NCBI GenBank assembly: GCA_964019655.1
Contig: CAXHTR010000008.1
Coordinates: 372,001 to 436,000 of the forward strand
DNA: 64,000 nucleotides
DNA from: Perkinsela sp. pyNocScin1
Taxonomy: Eukaryota; Euglenozoa; Kinetoplastea; Prokinetoplastida; Perkinselidae
Direction: 5' to 3'
Made by a program: the position numbers and the translations under genes. Position 1 is the first letter of the stretch. Every line of letters starts with the position of its first letter. The notes beneath the pieces were generated by a model. It saw only the letters and a list, made by a program, of their open reading frames with translations. It did not search any database and was not told where the DNA came from. Below, in pieces: positions 54,101-63,298 of the stretch.

Positions 54101-55009
54101 GTTGATCGATACACGAAAAGAGACGTTTCCTACGCAACCAAAGTCACCGAATCCGGAATAGTTGACTCTGTTCTGATCACAGAGACACCATCATCAGCAG
54201 ATGGCCAGCATGCCCTTCTCAAAGTGAAAACCAGGTCATCCAGAATTCCCATTGTCGGTGACAAATTTTGCTCTCGGCATGGCCAGAAAGGTACAATGGG
54301 AATCACGTACCGCACCGAGGACATGCCGTTTTCGATTGACGGAATTTCCCCTGATATTCTCATGAACCCGCACGCTATTCCATCTCGTATGACAGTTGCC
54401 CATCTTATTGAAACGCTCGCTGGTAAAGTCGGCTCTTTAGAGGGCATGGAGGTTGACTCGACAGTTTTTACGAAAGCCAGCGTATATGACATGTCACAGA
54501 AACTGCATCAACTTGGGTACCAGCGCTGGGGCAGAGAGCGCCTTTACTGCGGCCACACCGGAAAGCCAATCGACACACTCGTTTTCGTTGGACCAACGTA
54601 TTATCAGCGGCTGAAGCACCTTGTCGCAGACAAGATCCATGCACGAGCTAGAGGAAAGCTTTCCACTTTGACGCGCCAGCCACCTGAAGGAAGAGCAGCT
54701 CTTGGTGGACTCCGCTTTGGAGAAATGGAACGCGATTGTATGATCTCTCATGGTGCGACAGCATGGATGAAAGAGCGCCTGTTCTATGTCAGCGATTATT
54801 ACTCCGTATTGGTTTGCAACGCTTGCGGTATGATGGGAAGCGAGGCGGTTCGACACGATTTTGAGTCGAGAGCACCTGTGTACACATGCCGCGCGTGCGC
54901 TTCGACGAACACAATGTCCAAGGTTGCGATCCCCTATGCATGCAAGCTGCTTTTCCAAGAGCTGATGGCGATGGCCATCTGGCCGCGGTTGCGCACAAGG
55001 GCAATTTGA
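51158..55009 (+). CDS. RPB2: RNA polymerase II second-largest subunit RPB2 (1283 aa)
   Basis: Diagnostic RPB2 segments occur in order: [93 protein letters not shown]-type hybrid-binding region, and [20 protein letters not shown]. The C-terminal zinc site is intact (VCNACGMM near 1220, then YTCRACAS). Wording such as [12 protein letters not shown] and [11 protein letters not shown] fits Pol II rather than Pol I or III. The protein forms one side of the active-site cleft; with RPB6 in the window it supplies core RNA polymerase II. N-terminal 60 residues are a hydrophilic extension. ATG 51158 follows a very strong polypyrimidine tract. Confidence 0.96.
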   Translation: [1283 protein letters not shown]

Positions 55010-55187
55010 TGCTATCAAAGATCTCTGCCCTAGAGAATCATCATCAGATGATAAACTTATTCAAACGAGCAAATTAGCCCATTAAATCAGTGTAGTTTTT
55101 AGTTGTCCAACTTTCATTCCGAATATTGTTAAATTAATATTTTTTGTTATATTCACATGCATAAAGAGAAAACAACGTGAAGCAATT

Positions 55188-58100
55188 ATGTCCATCACCC
55201 GTGAACTAGATAACGAAGCGTGCCGTTGCTGGCTGTTGAACTTTCACCAGGTAGATATAATGCAGAAAGATTCAAATAGCCAAATCTCTGCACTTCAATT
55301 ATATTTTTTGACGAACGCTGGCGAAACCATCGCCACGCAAATTATATACCCCCCTTACTTTTTTGTCACAACGGTACCAGGCATGGAGCAAGATGTAAAG
55401 CTGGGCCTGTGTGACTTTTTCAAAGAAAAGATTCGTAGTGTAACAGAGCATTCAAAGGTTGACCTGAGCCTGCCAAACCATCTGAGCGGTATTCAGCAGT
55501 CCGTGCTGAAGCTCTCATTTCACACGCAAAACGACTTAGTTTTTGTGCGGAACAAGCTGGCACGATCCATATCTCGCAACGCTCGCCCGGACATGCAGAA
55601 AAAAATTTCATTTTACACTGAAAAAGAGCTAGACACGGCGCTTAGTGAAGCCATCGGTAGCTCAACGAAGGGCGCAGCTTTGCCACCTGTCGAGAAAAAG
55701 CAGACTGCATCTTCCAGAAAAGGCTCATTCTGGTCGATGCTCTCTGAGCTCAGGGAGCATGACGTGCCATATGACCTACGTGTTTGTATCGATCTACAAA
55801 TATTCGCTGGTTTGTGGTACGATGTTGAAGCCTTTGGTGGCCAAACCGTATTATCTCCTGTGCAGATCGATGAGAAGCAGGAGTCCAATTCCAAGAAGAG
55901 CAAGACGGAAGCTATGGAAGGACTCACGCTGATTCCTCCGACGCTGCGATGCATATCTTTCGATATTGAAACAACGAAGATGCCCTTAAAATTCCCACAG
56001 GCAGCTACTGACCAAATTTTTATGATATCGATCATGTATGAAACGCAATGTGCTGAGCTACTCATCAACCGCACGATTGTTGGTGAAGATATCCAAGACT
56101 TTCATTACTTTCCGCGGCAGGAACAACAATCTCTTGACATTACAGAAGGGATAGAATCTGGAGGCTCTGTGGCAGTTAGAGTCCACAACCTCGATGATGA
56201 GGCACAGGTCATCAATCAGTTCATAAAAATACTCAAATCATACGGTCCGCACGTTGTTGTAACGTACAACGGAGATAATTTTGACTTTCCTTTTCTTGCG
56301 GCAAGGGCAAAGGCCAATAATATCCCTTTGCTTAATGGCGATGATGATATGGCTGAAAAGGAAGAGGTCGACACCGAATCTGGAAGCATACGTTCGACCA
56401 GCAACAAATTTGGTTTTGGCTTTCTTTCCAACGTGACTGCCCATATTGACTGCCTTTATTGGGTGAAGCGGGACTCCTATCTTCCGATGGGGTCGCATTC
56501 ACTGAAGGCGGTCACAAAAATGAAGCTCAACTACAACCCAGTTGAGGTCGATCCCGAGGAAATGCTCCCGCTCGCGAAGCGATTTCCCCAGCGAATGGCC
56601 TCATACTCAGTTTCCGACGTTGTTGCCACTGGTGAACTGTACCAAAAGTACATTCAGCCGTTTACATTCTCTCTGTGCACAATTATTCCATACGCTCCGC
56701 AGAAAGTTCTGCGCCGTGGGAGTGGGGCCCTGTGCGAAGCGCTCCTCATGAAACAGGCGTTTGCCCGCAACATCATGTACCCGAACAAAGTGCAGGACAG
56801 TGGTTTCGGGGATTCGGGCTCCAGTAAACGCCACCCAGACCTGTGCGATGAGTACAAGCTCCGATTTCACAATGGAAAGCTTGTTGACACGGAAACGTAC
56901 ATCGGCGGTATTGTGGAAGCTCTCGAATCCGGGGTTTTCCGCTGTGACGTAGACATCGACTTTCGTACGAACAGTCGTGCGTACGCTGATCTGATAGAGA
57001 ACGTTGACGAGGTCTTAGCTTCTGCAATAGCCAAAGAGCTCAAGGAGGACATCGACTGGGCATCAGTCGACAAAAAAGCGGACCAGGTGCGGCAGATGTG
57101 TGCCAAGGCGGTAAATTTCGATGCCGCCCGTAGCACACTTATTGCACAGCTTGATGCACTTCGTACAGCACAGAAGATTCGGGAAAACCCAAACATTCTC
57201 CATCTCGATGTTGGCGCAATGTACCCGAACATCATTCTGACAAATCGGCTACAGCCAACATCCATTGTGAATGAGAACGTCTGTGCAGCATGTGTCTACA
57301 ATGACCTAGCAAATCGCTGCCAGCGGAAGATGGATTGGATCTGGCGAGGAACGATGCTCACCGCGACAAAAGCGGAGGTGACGCAGATAATACACCAGCT
57401 CGAGAAAGAATCGTTCCCGTACGCAGCGATCCGAAAGTACATGCAAGCTGATAAGAATGACGAAGACGATACCCAAGAAAAAGTACTCGAAAAAAACAAT
57501 GCGCGAGGAGACGAAGAGCTTGGGGCATATAAAAAAGATAATTTCCGAAAGCGTTCGTATAGACCCGACCAGCGCAGCTCGTTCGACCGGTCTTCCACCT
57601 TTGAAGACAGGCAAGGCGTGGACAAGGGGAAGTCCCGAGATACACAAAGTGAGTATAAGTTTATGGACCTGCCAAGTGAAGTACAACAGGAGCTCGTGAA
57701 AAAGCGCATTTCAGAGTATTGTAAGAAGGGCCGCAAGAAGCTGCACATAACGCAGGAGGAGCGAAGGTCATCGATCGTTTGCATGCGTGAAAATAGCTTC
57801 TATGTGGACACGGTCCGGCTGTTTCGTGATCGCAGGTACGAGTACAAGGCGCAAACGCGCCACTGGAAGAAGGAACTCGCGAAACTCGAAGAAAAAGGAG
57901 GGTCTTCTGTTTCCATGAACGAGCTCAATTTCTTTCAGCAAAAGGTGGTACAGTATGACTCGCTGCAGACGGCGCACAAGTGCATTTTGAACTCTTTTTA
58001 TGGGTATGTCATGCGCACCGGTGCGCGCTGGGGCAGCATTGAGATGGCCGGCATTGTGACTCACCTGGGTGGCCAGATTATTCACCTCGCTCGTGAGCTC

Positions 58101-61100
58101 GCGCAATCCATTGGTGTCCCGCTAGAGCTGGATACAGATGGCATCTGGTGCTGCTTGCCAAGTTCATTCCCTCTGAATGTCAAACTGGAAATCAACGACG
58201 GAAATTCCCACAAGAGCGTCAGCTTCAACTATGCCTGTGCAGTGTTGAACACACTGGTGCAGAAAAAGTTCAGCAACGATCAATACCAAGACATTCAGGA
58301 GTCCGCAAGCGCTGACCAGTCTCTCGATGGTTGGGTAGGCGCTACATATCCTGAAATGGCAGCTGATGCGCAAGTCGGCTCGATCGCGCCGAGTGATGTT
58401 CCGCATTATGCCACGCGCCCAACACAGTGCAGTATCGAGTTCGAGGTAGACGGGCCTCACCATGCCATGATACTGCCCGCGAGTCAAGACGAGGGGGGTA
58501 GCATTAAGAAGCGGTATGCCGTGTACTACAAAGAGTTCGCCGGCGATAAAGGCTCGAAGCTGTCGTATAAGCTTGGGGAGCTCAAGGGCTTTGAGATGAA
58601 GCGCCGAGGGGAGCTTCGCATTCTCAAAGAATTTCAAGAGAACGTGTTTGATCGCTTCATGCTGGGAAATTCGCTGACTGAGAGCTATGCAAGCGCTTCT
58701 CTTGTCGCGCGCAAAACGCTCGAAATTCTTTTGAATCAAGGCTACTTGCCAGAAAGTGGTGGATTGGACGAGGAGGAAGGATATAGAGAGGTCGACGACG
58801 AGGATATCATGGACATGGTGACAGAGTCACGGACGCTATCAAAAGAACTTTCAGAATACCCGCCCGACCAGAAGTCGCTGGCGCTTACTACGGCAAAGCG
58901 CCTGCTTAAGCTGATCGAAATGGCTTCACTTGAAGACAAAGAGTCTGCATGGAGTGGGGCAGAGTCACCTGCTGATTACGCGAAGAATACAAAGGGCTTG
59001 TCGTGCGCCTTCGTCGTATCAAAGTACCCAGTCGACACGCCTGTCACCGAGCGAGCCCTGCCCACAATCCTCTTCTCAGACCAGATAACACCGGCCACGA
59101 GGAAGTTCTGGCTGACAAAATGGACCGGAGTTTCATCTGGCTTGCTTGATGAAAAAATCTCGGCCCAAAGGGATAGAAACGATCGGTTCCAGTACCTGAA
59201 GATGGTATTAGACTGGGAGTACTACACAACTCGCTTCAGCGTATGCGTGCAGAAAATCATAACTATACCTGCTGCAATACAGGGGCTGGTAAACCCTATC
59301 CCTAAAATAAGCCACCCACCATGGCTTGAGAACAAGCTCAAGAAGCAGCGGGCGATGCAAGGCACCTTGGATGGGCGAAGGCAGCTTACGCTGAATGTCC
59401 AATCTGTACCGAGCGAGAATAAACCAATGGAGATCGAGCCCGAGCCCGCAAATCTTCCTCTACCGCCATTTCCGCTCGACGCGCACCAAGACCTCTTGAA
59501 AAATTTAGGAGTCTCTGGTACTGCGCGCATGTTCCTGAAGTCGCCTTCGTTCGGCCCATGGCTTCTCCATATGAGCAGGAAGTGGTCGAATACACTGAAG
59601 GAATGCACAGCTCTGCGTAGCGCTGCCGCTACGCACAGAGTCAGCATGAGCGATAGCCAAACAGTCTTAGAGAAGAGTAGCACAAGCAACGACCGTTCTC
59701 TAGTGTTTATTTTAAGTGCCTCCGTGGGAGAAGATTCCATTGCGATCCATGCATTGGCTGACGGTGGGCAGATTCCGATGAGAATAGCTCTACCGATGAC
59801 AACAACAGTACTTATCAATGTCACACAGGAGCTGAATCTCGAGGCATATACAGCATGCCTGCCCAAAGGCCTGAAGCCCCTCATTTCCATTCTTGCAGTG
59901 AGTACGGAGAGCGTCGTTTTGCCATATCATAGTGAACCAAAGTACCTTTACGCCCTCACACTGAGCAGCGGCGCACAAGAGAGCCGTGCGCTCGATGAAA
60001 GCCGCTTGCTCGAGTGCTTGCAGCAAAATGCATTGCCCATCAGAGCTTCTCAAGGCCAGTCCGCACTCAGCAGCGCGATTCACGTAAAAAACATCAGTCA
60101 AGACGGCCATATTTGTGGAATTTACCCGTCATCGACAGGCCCAGCGTTTGAAGCAATAGTTAACATCGGAAACATTGTGCGATTTCGACCTGGGATTTCG
60201 ATGGGTGAAGCCCTTCCTCAGAATGGGACTGATGCACAGGCTGGATCATCACAGAGGCAGCTGAGCGCATTTGCAGGGAGCCGAAAAACTTTGCGTCTCA
60301 CTCCCGATGACCTTCTCCCCGTTTCAGAGCGGCAAAGTGCCCAAAAGAAGTCACAAACAGATGAAGTGTATCAGCTGTACGCGAGTGCAGTTCGGTCTCT
60401 GCCACCACTTTTTGTGTATCACACGTCAGCGGGAGGTATTGATAAGCAAAACAGGTCATTCAGCGTCGTTATTGTTGATGTCTTCGAAGCGCGAGGCTAT
60501 CTATACATCGCGAATGAATCGCAATGCATCGAGAGCGAGAAAATCGGTATAGATGGACCAAAGCGAAGTAAGCAGCGGTCCAAGCAACCTTCGGGGCACA
60601 AAAGTGTTCAGAAAACTATCGAAACAACTTCAATCACCAAAGACAATATTTTTGCAGCTGATACAACGCTAGAGGATCGCCTAACAGCGCTTGAGAACTC
60701 TGCGAATAGCAGCGATAAATGGACTGTTCCGAATATTTTCGAAAAAGTAGTTTACTCCGGAGAATCCTGGAACAGCATGTCTCGGGAAATTTCGTATGAC
60801 ATCGACAGCTATATCGTAAAATTTCATAGCAAACATAACGGAAGGGGGATGTGCGTCCTCCAGAGCGATCAGCTTTTGCTTCATGATGAGCACAACAGCA
60901 ATGCACTGCCTTCTGACCCCGCACACTTGCATCTGACACTGAGCGCAAGCCCAGCTATCGTTCCTATCCTCCGGCTCCCCATGAACACAGCTGACATATA
61001 CGTCCAGCAGGAGGAAGACAGTGCAGACGCACAGACGTACTCCGTTCTTACACGCTGTATGCACAGATATCTCTTTGTGCCGTCAAGCATCGCTTATATG

Positions 61101-63176
61101 CTGGAAATTGCAAAGTTTGGTCGTATTCCAGTGTGCAGTGTACAGTACACAGCGACGAAGTCGCCCGAAAGCTTCCTGTGGGATGTTGCGTACGCTCGAC
61201 AAAAGCGATCGGCGGGTGATATGTCGCTCGACTGCGGTCGGGCTCTATACCTCGCAGCGCTGAAGCCACGAAGCACCGATCTACCGTACAGTGCAGTCGA
61301 CTTACCAGCAAGTGAAAAAGCAGCGATTGCAGACAACACATGGGCATCGGGAAAGCAATTGAAATCGACACAGTACGGCGTTCGCATTGACGTCGATACT
61401 GGCGTGCGCCGGGAAAACACACTGGTCAATCCGGGGTTCGCGGCTTCGTGGTCGGTGGAGCTCACTCTGGAGAACTTGAGCATCGCTGCGCTCTTTGTCA
61501 ACGATATGCAGCAGGAGGAGTCGAGTGACATTGGCGCTATGCTCACGAAGAAGCAGAGCCCCTTCGGTGACATTGCCACGGTCGCGCGAACGCGAATGCT
61601 TCGGCGTATCGTCGAAACTGTGAGTGCGCAGTCAGATTCCGCACCCGGCGTGCGCATGCGGCAGCCATTCTTCCAGGCCTTTTCGCGCTGGCTCGCATCT
61701 GACATAGGCTTTGAGCCTTCGACGCATGATCCTGCAGTCCAAGCGCTCTGTGCGCACAGCACCCGAAAGGCGCTGGCAATCCTCGTCCTATTCATTCAGA
61801 AGCGCATCGGAGGGAAAGTTATTTACGTCGACACATCGCGCATTATCGTTGGCACTGACAAAAAGTCCCTTCGCGAATGCATCGCCTTTGCACAGCACGC
61901 GCTCACCATGTGCAGTGATCGATCGAGCGACCCAACAATAGCGAGGCTCTTCCAGTACGCGAGCGTCCACGTCTCGTCTGTCTGGTGTCCACTGCTCTTT
62001 ATCAGCGACAAAAACTTCATCGGCCGCCGGGTAGAGGTTGAGATGGCGCATGGGAAGGTGAGAACTGGGGCCAGTACGATCGAGTACCAGTGGGAGACAA
62101 GCGAAGTATTCCCCCACGCGCAGCAGCGCAAAATGTTCGTCGCGCACCTCTTTTACTTCATGGTGCTCTCGAGCAATCTCGTCGATACCTCCGTCAAAAT
62201 GGCAGAGGAGGCAAGCAGGGGCGCGGAAACCGGTGCGCTTCGCGATGTTTCGCCCTACTTTGTCATCTCTGGAATTCACAAGTACCTCGAAACTTCGTTT
62301 CAGCAGCAGCTCCTCAAGCAGCTGGACCTGTTCACGCACATTGGTGGCGACGTTTGCAAGTACGCAGGCCTCTTCTTGCGCTACCTGTGCGCGATCCTGC
62401 AAGTCACGAGAACCATTGAAGACGCGGTGCTGCAGTCGGCATCTGACCTGCACGCGTCCATTCCCGAGATCATGGAGTCAGTCCATCAAAACGCGTGCCG
62501 CATCCTTGACGCGAAGGTTCTGACTTCGGATGCACACAAGGCCTTACTCCAGCAATGCGGGTCAGATAAGATCCACGCAATGTTCATGGACATGGCCCAC
62601 CACGACGTCCCGATCGGCCGCATTGGCTACGTGCTCCCGCACACCATTCTGCGCGACTACACATGCCCCTTCTGCTATAACGTGCAGAACGTATATCTGC
62701 TGAATGCGAACGAGACGACGACCGAGCCGGAAAGGCCAGATGCTGGGGACGATGCGGAGCCGTTCTTGCACGAAGCCCCGCGGCATGACGAGCTGTCGAG
62801 GCTGCAGTGCATTTACTGCACCTTCGTCTTTGACAACCGCGATATAGAGTCGACGCTGGTTTCCTCGCTGAACGAAGACATCAACGAGTACTTTGCACAG
62901 GACATCGTGTGCAAGGAGTGCGGCGTGTGCAAAGAGACGACCCTCGCGCGCCATTGCTCGGCGTGCGTGCACGGTGAAATTCAGTGCGCGGAGAAGAGCG
63001 TTGGGGCCCAGAGGGGCGCGTTCGTCGGTTACCAGCGGAGTGGCACGTATGTAAACCAGTCTCGCACCTTTGCCTCGATGCGCGAGAGCATATTGGCGTG
63101 TAAAATTATCGCTGACGCTCGAGATTTTCAACTTTTGAAGGAAATAACGAGTGGGTATGCGGCCATGTTTCTTTAA
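55188..63176 (+). CDS. POL2: DNA polymerase epsilon catalytic subunit (2662 aa)
   Basis: The single 8-kb frame has the whole Pol epsilon architecture. Exonuclease: FDIE (258-261; D259, E261), NGDNFDFPF (361-369), YSVSD (473-477). Polymerase: LDVGAMYPNIILTNR (673-687; D674), KCILNSFYGYVMR (931-943), ELDTDG (980-985; D982, D984). The CysX iron-sulfur ligands are C699, C702, C711 and C865. The inactive C-terminal polymerase half follows and ends in CysA (C2493, C2496, C2541, C2544) and CysB (C2575, C2578, C2590, C2593). It is the leading-strand replicase. At 2662 residues it is longer than yeast (2222) and human (2286), partly through a charged insertion between C711 and C865. ATG 55188 follows CATAAAG/GTGAAG. 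The last 1.5 kb is clearly more GC-rich than the rest. Confidence 0.98.
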   Translation: MSITRELDNEACRCWLLNFHQVDIMQKDSNSQISALQLYFLTNAGETIATQIIYPPYFFVTTVPGMEQDVKLGLCDFFKEKIRSVTEHSKVDLSLPNHLSGIQQSVLKLSFHTQNDLVFVRNKLARSISRNARPDMQKKISFYTEKELDTALSEAIGSSTKGAALPPVEKKQTASSRKGSFWSMLSELREHDVPYDLRVCIDLQIFAGLWYDVEAFGGQTVLSPVQIDEKQESNSKKSKTEAMEGLTLIPPTLRCISFDIETTKMPLKFPQAATDQIFMISIMYETQCAELLINRTIVGEDIQDFHYFPRQEQQSLDITEGIESGGSVAVRVHNLDDEAQVINQFIKILKSYGPHVVVTYNGDNFDFPFLAARAKANNIPLLNGDDDMAEKEEVDTESGSIRSTSNKFGFGFLSNVTAHIDCLYWVKRDSYLPMGSHSLKAVTKMKLNYNPVEVDPEEMLPLAKRFPQRMASYSVSDVVATGELYQKYIQPFTFSLCTIIPYAPQKVLRRGSGALCEALLMKQAFARNIMYPNKVQDSGFGDSGSSKRHPDLCDEYKLRFHNGKLVDTETYIGGIVEALESGVFRCDVDIDFRTNSRAYADLIENVDEVLASAIAKELKEDIDWASVDKKADQVRQMCAKAVNFDAARSTLIAQLDALRTAQKIRENPNILHLDVGAMYPNIILTNRLQPTSIVNENVCAACVYNDLANRCQRKMDWIWRGTMLTATKAEVTQIIHQLEKESFPYAAIRKYMQADKNDEDDTQEKVLEKNNARGDEELGAYKKDNFRKRSYRPDQRSSFDRSSTFEDRQGVDKGKSRDTQSEYKFMDLPSEVQQELVKKRISEYCKKGRKKLHITQEERRSSIVCMRENSFYVDTVRLFRDRRYEYKAQTRHWKKELAKLEEKGGSSVSMNELNFFQQKVVQYDSLQTAHKCILNSFYGYVMRTGARWGSIEMAGIVTHLGGQIIHLARELAQSIGVPLELDTDGIWCCLPSSFPLNVKLEINDGNSHKSVSFNYACAVLNTLVQKKFSNDQYQDIQESASADQSLDGWVGATYPEMAADAQVGSIAPSDVPHYATRPTQCSIEFEVDGPHHAMILPASQDEGGSIKKRYAVYYKEFAGDKGSKLSYKLGELKGFEMKRRGELRILKEFQENVFDRFMLGNSLTESYASASLVARKTLEILLNQGYLPESGGLDEEEGYREVDDEDIMDMVTESRTLSKELSEYPPDQKSLALTTAKRLLKLIEMASLEDKESAWSGAESPADYAKNTKGLSCAFVVSKYPVDTPVTERALPTILFSDQITPATRKFWLTKWTGVSSGLLDEKISAQRDRNDRFQYLKMVLDWEYYTTRFSVCVQKIITIPAAIQGLVNPIPKISHPPWLENKLKKQRAMQGTLDGRRQLTLNVQSVPSENKPMEIEPEPANLPLPPFPLDAHQDLLKNLGVSGTARMFLKSPSFGPWLLHMSRKWSNTLKECTALRSAAATHRVSMSDSQTVLEKSSTSNDRSLVFILSASVGEDSIAIHALADGGQIPMRIALPMTTTVLINVTQELNLEAYTACLPKGLKPLISILAVSTESVVLPYHSEPKYLYALTLSSGAQESRALDESRLLECLQQNALPIRASQGQSALSSAIHVKNISQDGHICGIYPSSTGPAFEAIVNIGNIVRFRPGISMGEALPQNGTDAQAGSSQRQLSAFAGSRKTLRLTPDDLLPVSERQSAQKKSQTDEVYQLYASAVRSLPPLFVYHTSAGGIDKQNRSFSVVIVDVFEARGYLYIANESQCIESEKIGIDGPKRSKQRSKQPSGHKSVQKTIETTSITKDNIFAADTTLEDRLTALENSANSSDKWTVPNIFEKVVYSGESWNSMSREISYDIDSYIVKFHSKHNGRGMCVLQSDQLLLHDEHNSNALPSDPAHLHLTLSASPAIVPILRLPMNTADIYVQQEEDSADAQTYSVLTRCMHRYLFVPSSIAYMLEIAKFGRIPVCSVQYTATKSPESFLWDVAYARQKRSAGDMSLDCGRALYLAALKPRSTDLPYSAVDLPASEKAAIADNTWASGKQLKSTQYGVRIDVDTGVRRENTLVNPGFAASWSVELTLENLSIAALFVNDMQQEESSDIGAMLTKKQSPFGDIATVARTRMLRRIVETVSAQSDSAPGVRMRQPFFQAFSRWLASDIGFEPSTHDPAVQALCAHSTRKALAILVLFIQKRIGGKVIYVDTSRIIVGTDKKSLRECIAFAQHALTMCSDRSSDPTIARLFQYASVHVSSVWCPLLFISDKNFIGRRVEVEMAHGKVRTGASTIEYQWETSEVFPHAQQRKMFVAHLFYFMVLSSNLVDTSVKMAEEASRGAETGALRDVSPYFVISGIHKYLETSFQQQLLKQLDLFTHIGGDVCKYAGLFLRYLCAILQVTRTIEDAVLQSASDLHASIPEIMESVHQNACRILDAKVLTSDAHKALLQQCGSDKIHAMFMDMAHHDVPIGRIGYVLPHTILRDYTCPFCYNVQNVYLLNANETTTEPERPDAGDDAEPFLHEAPRHDELSRLQCIYCTFVFDNRDIESTLVSSLNEDINEYFAQDIVCKECGVCKETTLARHCSACVHGEIQCAEKSVGAQRGAFVGYQRSGTYVNQSRTFASMRESILACKIIADARDFQLLKEITSGYAAMFL

Positions 63177-63298
63177 CGGGTGAGCCTTGAAATCGTACAA
63201 AGGTAGAGTTTTTACTTGGCTTCACGCCTTACCAATTTTTTATTGCAATCGCACTACTTTCTTTAAAAATCTCCAATGCCTCTTGCAGTAGCGCTCTC

